A DNA stretch of 64,000 nucleotides from Haliclystus octoradiatus (lineage: Eukaryota; Cnidaria; Staurozoa; Stauromedusae; Haliclystidae). This document shows, one piece after another, positions 57,671-64,000 of the stretch. A program made the position numbers and the translations under genes. The stretch spans positions 7,843,422-7,907,421 of the forward strand of contig OU744454.1 of assembly GCA_916610825.1 (NCBI GenBank). The letters run 5' to 3'. Under the pieces are notes generated by a model that saw only the letters and a list, made by a program, of their open reading frames with translations, ran no database searches and had not been told where the DNA came from. The stretch's first letter is position 1. Each line of letters opens with the position of its first letter.

Positions 57671-60500
57671 ATAACGATATTTACACTTGAATATCACAAA
57701 TCCTATAAGATGTTACTTTTTATCTTAATTTTGAAGGTTCAATATTTTGTTGCAGAATAAATTCTTTATTCAGAAATATCATTCAAACTGTTTCAGCTCG
57801 TTGCCATATTCGATACAATGATAAAATTCTATTTCTATTTATGTCTGTACGGTGTCGATGTGTTGTCTTTAGTTTATAGCCTAGCCATTTTGCAATTTGT
57901 CGTTGTAGCTACTAACAGCACTTGATAGTACATATCCTGCTCGCTGACTTTTTGTAGATTGCAAGTTGACACATAGTGAAGCATTAGAGTATGTGAACCT
58001 GTGGAAAAAAGTTAGGTCTGGAGGATGGGTATGTGTCTTTCTTCCTTGTTTCATTCACAAATGCAAACCCGAACATAAGACCACCACTAATGAGACTTTA
58101 TTTTACACTTTTGAAGATAGCTGCGATATTGTAACGACATCTACATCATACATTTACGTACTAGGGTAAATACATAATATAAAAATTGCAAAAACATTCA
58201 TTGTAAACCATTAAGAGTTATGGTGATTTCCTAGCCAAACGAACGACATACTTTGAAATAATTCATTAATTCTTTCACAATGAAAAAGTAAAAAAAATGC
58301 AAAACAATCAAGCCAAAAAAAGAACGACTGAGTCAGCATATACTAATCAATTTTAGCGCAATCAAATGTTGAGCCGTTAGTAACTTTGAATTGAAATATG
58401 AATGTCTCCGTATATGTAATTAAAAGCCTATCTCATCTCAACGAACGAAAGAAAATGTTTCAAATTGATTCCAGTACGTTCCAATATATCCCGTTATACA
58501 ATGTGAACCTAATAAAAATGAAGCCAATCAATACTATCAAAACTTGTTTTAGAGGTAATCAATCCTCAAAACTCAGTTCAAAAAGATTCAAAAAAATGAC
58601 AAGGAAGTTTTCGTAGTCTAGCCATCAAAATATCTCCTTGGAGCGCTCAACATTTTTTCGTTGCTTTTTTCACAGATTGTCATTTCCGTCTTTAAATCGT
58701 CAGAATAAGCTTTTGTCCACAAGTTGGAAGCTTCAACATTTTCTTACACATTATTACTAACATTTACCAATCGTAGTTCCTATAATCAAGCAACCGCGTA
58801 TGTGCTGGCAGGTGAAAATCACTAAAATTATGGAAAAATATCATGATTTTGAAGGAAAATTTACTATTTCTAATAAATAAACACAATCAATCATCCCAAC
58901 CCTGCAAATTATGTTACTTTGACATAAAAAGAAACATGAAGTTGATGTTAGATTTTGATTAGCTTCTAAAATTGCCCTCCAGGTTTGTCATTCATCGTCA
59001 AATTGTAAACTCGGCAAAAAATGTTTCAATATTTCGATTTAAGTATCAAGATGACGTTGGATATAGCAAAAGGAATTCCAACCCAGCTGGGGTTTGTTAG
59101 AGGAACCTATGAATGGTTCTTTTCTATTTATTTTTATATCTGAACGTTAATGAAAGTCCCCTCTGAGTCGTTTGATTACATTAAATTGAAATTGCCCTTC
59201 GTGCTCGCCATTGCATTAGCCAGCGCTGCAATTGGTGCTGAAAGAGATGATATTCATATTTGATGTTTATTGATGTTGTTTTCTAAGATTACTCCTTCAT
59301 AGTGTATATCTCGCCTTTTTAAAATGGATTATGATAGAAATTTTTCCATTCGTACATGTTGTTGTCAGTTTTCACACAGCGCGACTCTATCCCAGTCAAA
59401 ACTGACGTCAAACATGGCATTTTGGAGATTCTCGTGTCCAACTTTTTGAAACCAAAAAAGGAACGATTTTATTTTCCACAAGAGAGTTTGACCTTGATTT
59501 TTTTCCAACATTCTACGTTTTAATTGCTACAAGCAACAAAAATGTCGGAATCATTTACTTTTTTGTCATTAAAAATTTAACTGTTCATTCCGATGCTGCT
59601 AGTTACTTTTCTTAAAGAGAATGTCAAGAAAACAAAAGAGTCATGAAAAGGAGTTAAAAATACAGAACAAGACTGATGCATTTCAGTTTTTATAATTAAT
59701 CATTCTAGTAAAAATGCGATTGATACTCTATTTTACTACTATTTTAAATTAATAATCACTGGTTAGTATAAGTAGATGGTATGTGGCCTACAGAGTTCGA
59801 ATGAAACTATGTAAATATTATTGCCGTATCTGTTGAGTGAATCTCTTCATGAATCATTGAGTGGTAAGAATAACAAGTGGTTCTGAAGTTTCTGCTAATT
59901 CCATCACTACATCAGCTGTCAGATTTAATTTCAAAAATCGGTAAAATTCTTAGGGCAGTATTTAGAACTAGGAAAATATAAAAGGATTTACATGCGTGTG
60001 AACAAAAACTGGTTCTCTTGTCTCGCCAATGTGTAGTATACAGTTCCCAGTGTGATTCGTGAGAAGCGAATTATGTTGGATATATGTTTCAAACTAGATT
60101 TAAACCTGGAAATTTTCAAAATATCATAAATATAACCTATTATATATAACTAAAATTCATTATTGTTTTGCAGAAATAAACATTTATTCATATACTTACA
60201 TTCTTCAACGGTCTGCAGAGAATCAACAGATTGATATGTAAACTATTAATTGATTAAATGAAATCCTAAAAGAGGCTTGAATATGAACACTTGATAATAA
60301 AAACAAGCAATAACTTTCATAAAGATTGACCCGTGATGTTCTTCAGGGTAACATATTGTTCAATTTTCTATTCACTCTTTCTATTGAGTAATGTTTTCAT
60401 CTTCACCTGCCATTAGCGTTACTCCTATCTATTAATATCCGTTTAAAAAAAAAATCACAATTACTGTGTATAATGCATATTTGATATAATAATCGATAGA
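57671..60500. other. Intergenic part of the right duplication copy
   Basis: No gene supported. Blocks at 58050-58240, 58390-59230 and 60310-60480 align with the left copy. The plus-strand frames 57966-58169 and 58398-58616 are not conserved there. Confidence 0.45.
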
Positions 60501-60567
60501 GCCTACATTGTGAATCATCAAATCATCTTACTATTTGTAAAAGATTCTGATTAAGTACATTGTGCTA

Positions 60568-63348
60568 TGAAATCAGCGTTTTAGTACAGTCATTTTATGC
60601 CAATATAAGCCTTAACCTCACACAAATTACAACAGAAGCATTTTTCATCAAATCAACAACATATCCAAAATTTGGCTGAAATCGGAGTTGGCAAAATGCC
60701 TTAATTTCGCAATTTGATTAAAGGCATTCCCAATAGAAACGTGAAATCGAGGCTGTCAAGTTTCAATAAAATCATATGATTTAATTTGAGGGAATACCAT
60801 CAGACATACTAGCCCTGCATCATTTACCTCATATAATCTGCTTAAAATTACTTTACTATCACTATGGAACAAGTGACCAAAACGAGGCTATATGTACGAA
60901 GATACATAAATCGACATAGGAAATCGAGAAAAACATATACGCAGTAAGTATAAAATGTTATTTATTATGTTATAACGTTCCACTAGCAGTATAGATCATG
61001 AAATACCTTATTTATTTGTTCAGGAAAGACAACTAGGTATATACATTAATTATTTTATACACAATGAACAGATTCAGGCAAAGGTCTATATAGGGATGTT
61101 CATGGTCACAATTATTTTTGACAGAAATTGGTTATTACGATTTGATAATATTCCTGCAAAAAAACAGCAGAAAAAGATATCCGTTAAAATGTTAAGTAAA
61201 ATTAAACTAAAGAATCAATGACCTAATTATTTCTTTGAATGGCATAGACTACAGTTACCCAGTTGTTCGTGTTACTCAATTTACCATGGAATGATAATAG
61301 GAACTTCATCTAAAGGTTATGCCAAAAATGTTGACTATATCCTATGTCCATATACAATCGAACCTGCTATAACAGCCATCTTTATATAGTGACCACCTGT
61401 CCAAAGTGGTCACTCCTGCAATGTCTCGTAATTGTATTTTCTATTGAATCAAAGATTGATGAGCTTGGTTGCAATTTTGGGGATTTACTCTTTTTCTAGT
61501 TGTTGCTCATCTGAGCAGATAAAGGTAACTCATATGAAGAAATTAATTTGCGCCATTTTCACAATTTGCAAAACTCCCCAACATTAACTTTCCTTTCATT
61601 AATCAATCGGCAATATATTTTCGTAGCTCTGAATACATTAGTGAGTAAAACTGTAGGGTTCACAATATGTGTTTGACAGCTTTTCATGATATCCATGCGA
61701 AAAACAGTAAATGAGTCCATGAACAGTACATGAACAGTTCATGAAAGTTGAATGGTCCAAAGATGTCATGAACTGTTCATAATCTCCTGGGCTGTCTTTC
61801 GCAGGGTAACTATCAAATCTGTTAAACTATTATCTTCCTTGAGAAAATAGTTCATAAACGTTAAATGGACGAATTTTCGTGAACAATTCATGAGCAGTTC
61901 ATGAACTGCTAAATTGATATATAATGTGCCCATGAACATTTCATGAATATTCAAATGTTAATAAACAGTTCATGAATATTCAAATGTTAATTAACAGTTC
62001 ATGAATTGTTAATGAACAGTTCATGAATTGTTTATGAATCATGAGCTTCTCGCAAACATCATGAACCATTCATTAACATGAATATTCATCAAATGTTCAT
62101 GGACAAATTATAAATCAATTCAGCAGTTCATGAGTTGCTCATAAATTGTTCATGAATCTTAGGCCATTTAACAGTTATGAACTATATTCCCACGGAAGAT
62201 TGATATATAACAGATTTGATACATCCCTTGCGAAGGACGGTTCAGGAGTTGATGAACAGTTCATGAATCTTCACGGACAGTTGATGAACAGTTCATGAAA
62301 ATTTTGGGCCATCTAACGTTCACGAACTGTTCATGGACCGTTCATGAAATCCTGAACTATTCAGCTTTACTCACTTGCATTCAAAGTTGTTACGAAAGTA
62401 TGTTGACGATTATTAATGAATGGAAAGTTAATGATTGGGAATTTTGCAAATTTTAAAAATGGCATAAATTAATTTCTTCATAAAAGTTTCCTTTATCTGC
62501 TTAGACGAATCAAGAACTATAAAAAGAGTAAATCAACAAAACTGCAGCCAAGCTCATCAATCTTCGATTCAATAGAAAATACTATTTCAGATATTGAAAG
62601 AGTGACCACTTTGGAGACTTGATTGTATGTTGAAATAGGATATAGTAAACATTTTGGACATAATCTCTAGATGAAGCTCTTGTGTTGAATTTTCATTCCA
62701 TGGTTAAATCAGTAACATGAACAACTGGATAACTGTAGTCTATGCTACACAAAGTTGCATTGATGTCCTGTCGAGGAGTAATTAAGATCTTGGTTCTTTA
62801 GTTTAATTTTATTTAATATTTTTAATGGATATCTTTTTCTGCTGTTTTTTTGTAGGCATGTTTTCAAATCGTAATAACCAATTTGAGTCAAAAGTAATTG
62901 CTACCATGAACATCCCTAGGCATTTTCCTGAAATTGTTTATTGTGTATATTATAATTAATATATATACCCAGTTGTATTTCCTAAATAAGATAAATTCTC
63001 GTTTTTCTATGTCGATTTATATATCTTCGTTCATATCCTCGTTTTGGTAATTCGATACATAATGACAGTAGAGAGATTTTAAGCACATTATATGAGCTAA
63101 CTAAGTCACTGACGGTATTCCCTCAAATAAAACCACATGATTGCACTGAAAATTGACAGCCTTGATTTTACGTTTCTACTGGGAAGGCCGTTAATCAAAT
63201 TGCATAGTTAAGCGATTTTGCCTACTCTGATTTCAGAAAAGTTTGGATATGGTGTTGAGCATAAAATTTGACCATAGAATTGATAAAAAATACTTCTGTT
63301 GCTATTTGTGTGAGGTCATTTTTTATAATGACTGTACTATTTAGCACT
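60568..63348. mobile_element. 2.8 kb fold-back element with palindromic core
   Basis: The left arm (about 60568-61670) is the imperfect inverted complement of the right arm (about 62370-63348). Matching words include TAGTACAGTCATT near 60588 with its complement near 63330, GAGGGAATACC near 60790 with its complement near 63115, ACCATGGAATGA near 61285 with its complement near 62695, and GATGAGCTTGG near 61459 with its complement near 62553. No transposase or other coding sequence was found. The 700 bp core is an array of self-complementary TTCATGAA words. The structure fits a fold-back transposon; autonomy is excluded for this copy. Confidence 0.85.
61690..62360. repeat. Array of palindromic TTCATGAA/GTTCATGAAC words
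   Basis: Around ten copies of TTCATGAA, often as AACAGTTCATGAA or GTTCATGAAC, occur at irregular spacing together with one-mismatch variants. Each is its own inverted complement, so the array reads nearly the same on both strands and can pair in many registers. The minus-strand frame 61766-61954 is a translation of the array. Confidence 0.85.
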
Positions 63349-63905
63349 TTCTTATTAAAATCATTGTAGTGTACTAGCAATTAGTGTAGGTCCAGGACTG
63401 AACATTGGGTGATAACATTTTCTGATTGCTATATAGCAAAAATAATTAAACAAAAAGATTTAAAATTTCTGCTTGAAATACCAAACATTTCCAAAACTGT
63501 TTCCCCTATAACGGAGCAAAGAATTCTCTGGGGTGAATTGGTAACCCAAGCCGCTTAAGTGTCGCCCCTCATTTTTAAGATTATTATGATAGTTGCTACC
63601 ATGTGACCTGTTGTTTACTGGGAACACATCAAGGTATCCCTATTAAGAAACTGAGTCTTCAATCAAATCAATAATAGTAATTTCAATAATAATTTCATAG
63701 CTGGGATTATGCCTTGATGGAATTATCTGTTGTATGTTTTAAATATCACCATCAGCTTTCTTATTGTCATGTCCGGGGCACTTTAATACATCAGCTAGAC
63801 TGGGAAAGTGTAATTTTTTCATTTCCTAATATAGCTTCGATGACAATTCTGAATCAAATCAAATCATGTGTATTTAGATGAATAATTTCATATTATCAGA
63901 TATTT
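63349..63905. other. Non-coding stretch
   Basis: No supported feature between the fold-back element and the terminal microsatellite. Confidence 0.5.
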
Positions 63906-63907
63906 GT

Positions 63908-63915
63908 ATAATAAA

Positions 63916-64000
<85 letters not shown>
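63908..64000. repeat. AAT microsatellite, continues past the window
   Basis: An almost uninterrupted (AAT)n run of about 90 bp reaching the last base of the window, so its true length is unknown. Confidence 0.95.

Larger units (their letters stand above)
44980..60500. repeat. Right copy of the segmental duplication
   Basis: Direct counterpart of 13630-22990, expanded by LINE 2 with a hairpin-tipped element, LINE 3, a long-TIR element and other sequence. The aligned blocks keep the same order and orientation throughout. It carries the intact member of the DNRLRE-type gene pair. Confidence 0.8.

Noticed and set aside
61690..62360. CRISPR-like array, because of the regularly recurring palindromic word
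   Set aside because: Spacing is irregular, spacers are themselves repeat variants, no cas genes occur, and the context is an animal fold-back element.

Overview
The window looks like nuclear DNA of an animal, most likely an aquatic invertebrate. It is strongly AT-rich. It holds three non-LTR retrotransposons with metazoan-type endonuclease/reverse transcriptase, a Ty3/gypsy element, many terminal-inverted-repeat (TIR) and fold-back elements, and a spliced secretory gene with conventional GT/AG introns. No rRNA gene, functional tRNA gene, CRISPR array or prokaryotic gene was seen. The species cannot be named from the sequence alone.

Layout. 1-7.1 kb: a 0.77 kb TIR element, then a composite interspersed repeat present as two near-identical units flanking a diverged third module. 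7.5-12.5 kb: on the minus strand, a decayed but clearly recognisable copy of a large uncharacterised protein family, with a nuclease-like acidic core and a C-terminal cysteine-rich CXC domain. 13.6-23 kb: a pseudogene of a secreted DNRLRE-type beta-sandwich protein and its flank. 24.9-26.9 kb: degenerate tandem repeats, a T-rich tract and a 0.9 kb fold-back element. 28.2-32.6 kb: a nearly complete LINE. 34.3-42.2 kb: an inverted copy of the composite repeat, hit by a SINE-like insert, by a second copy of the 0.77 kb TIR element and by a complete-ended gypsy element. 45.0-60.5 kb: a second, direct copy of the 13.6-23 kb segment, carrying the intact version of the secreted gene. Two LINEs, a hairpin-tipped element and a 3.2 kb long-TIR element lie inside this copy. 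60.6-63.3 kb: a 2.8 kb near-palindrome whose core is an array of the self-complementary motif TTCATGAA. The window ends in an (AAT)n microsatellite.

The only convincing host gene is the minus-strand gene at 47.3-54.0 kb: a signal-peptide exon, one large domain exon and a short last exon with matching splice phases. It stays open although one LINE lies in its first intron and another lies just past its stop codon. Its paralogue at 14.0-15.9 kb is broken. Everything else with coding character is mobile-element or repeat-family coding sequence. Most other open frames in the window are chance frames in AT-rich DNA. Annotation is by eye; all family assignments should be confirmed by profile searches.
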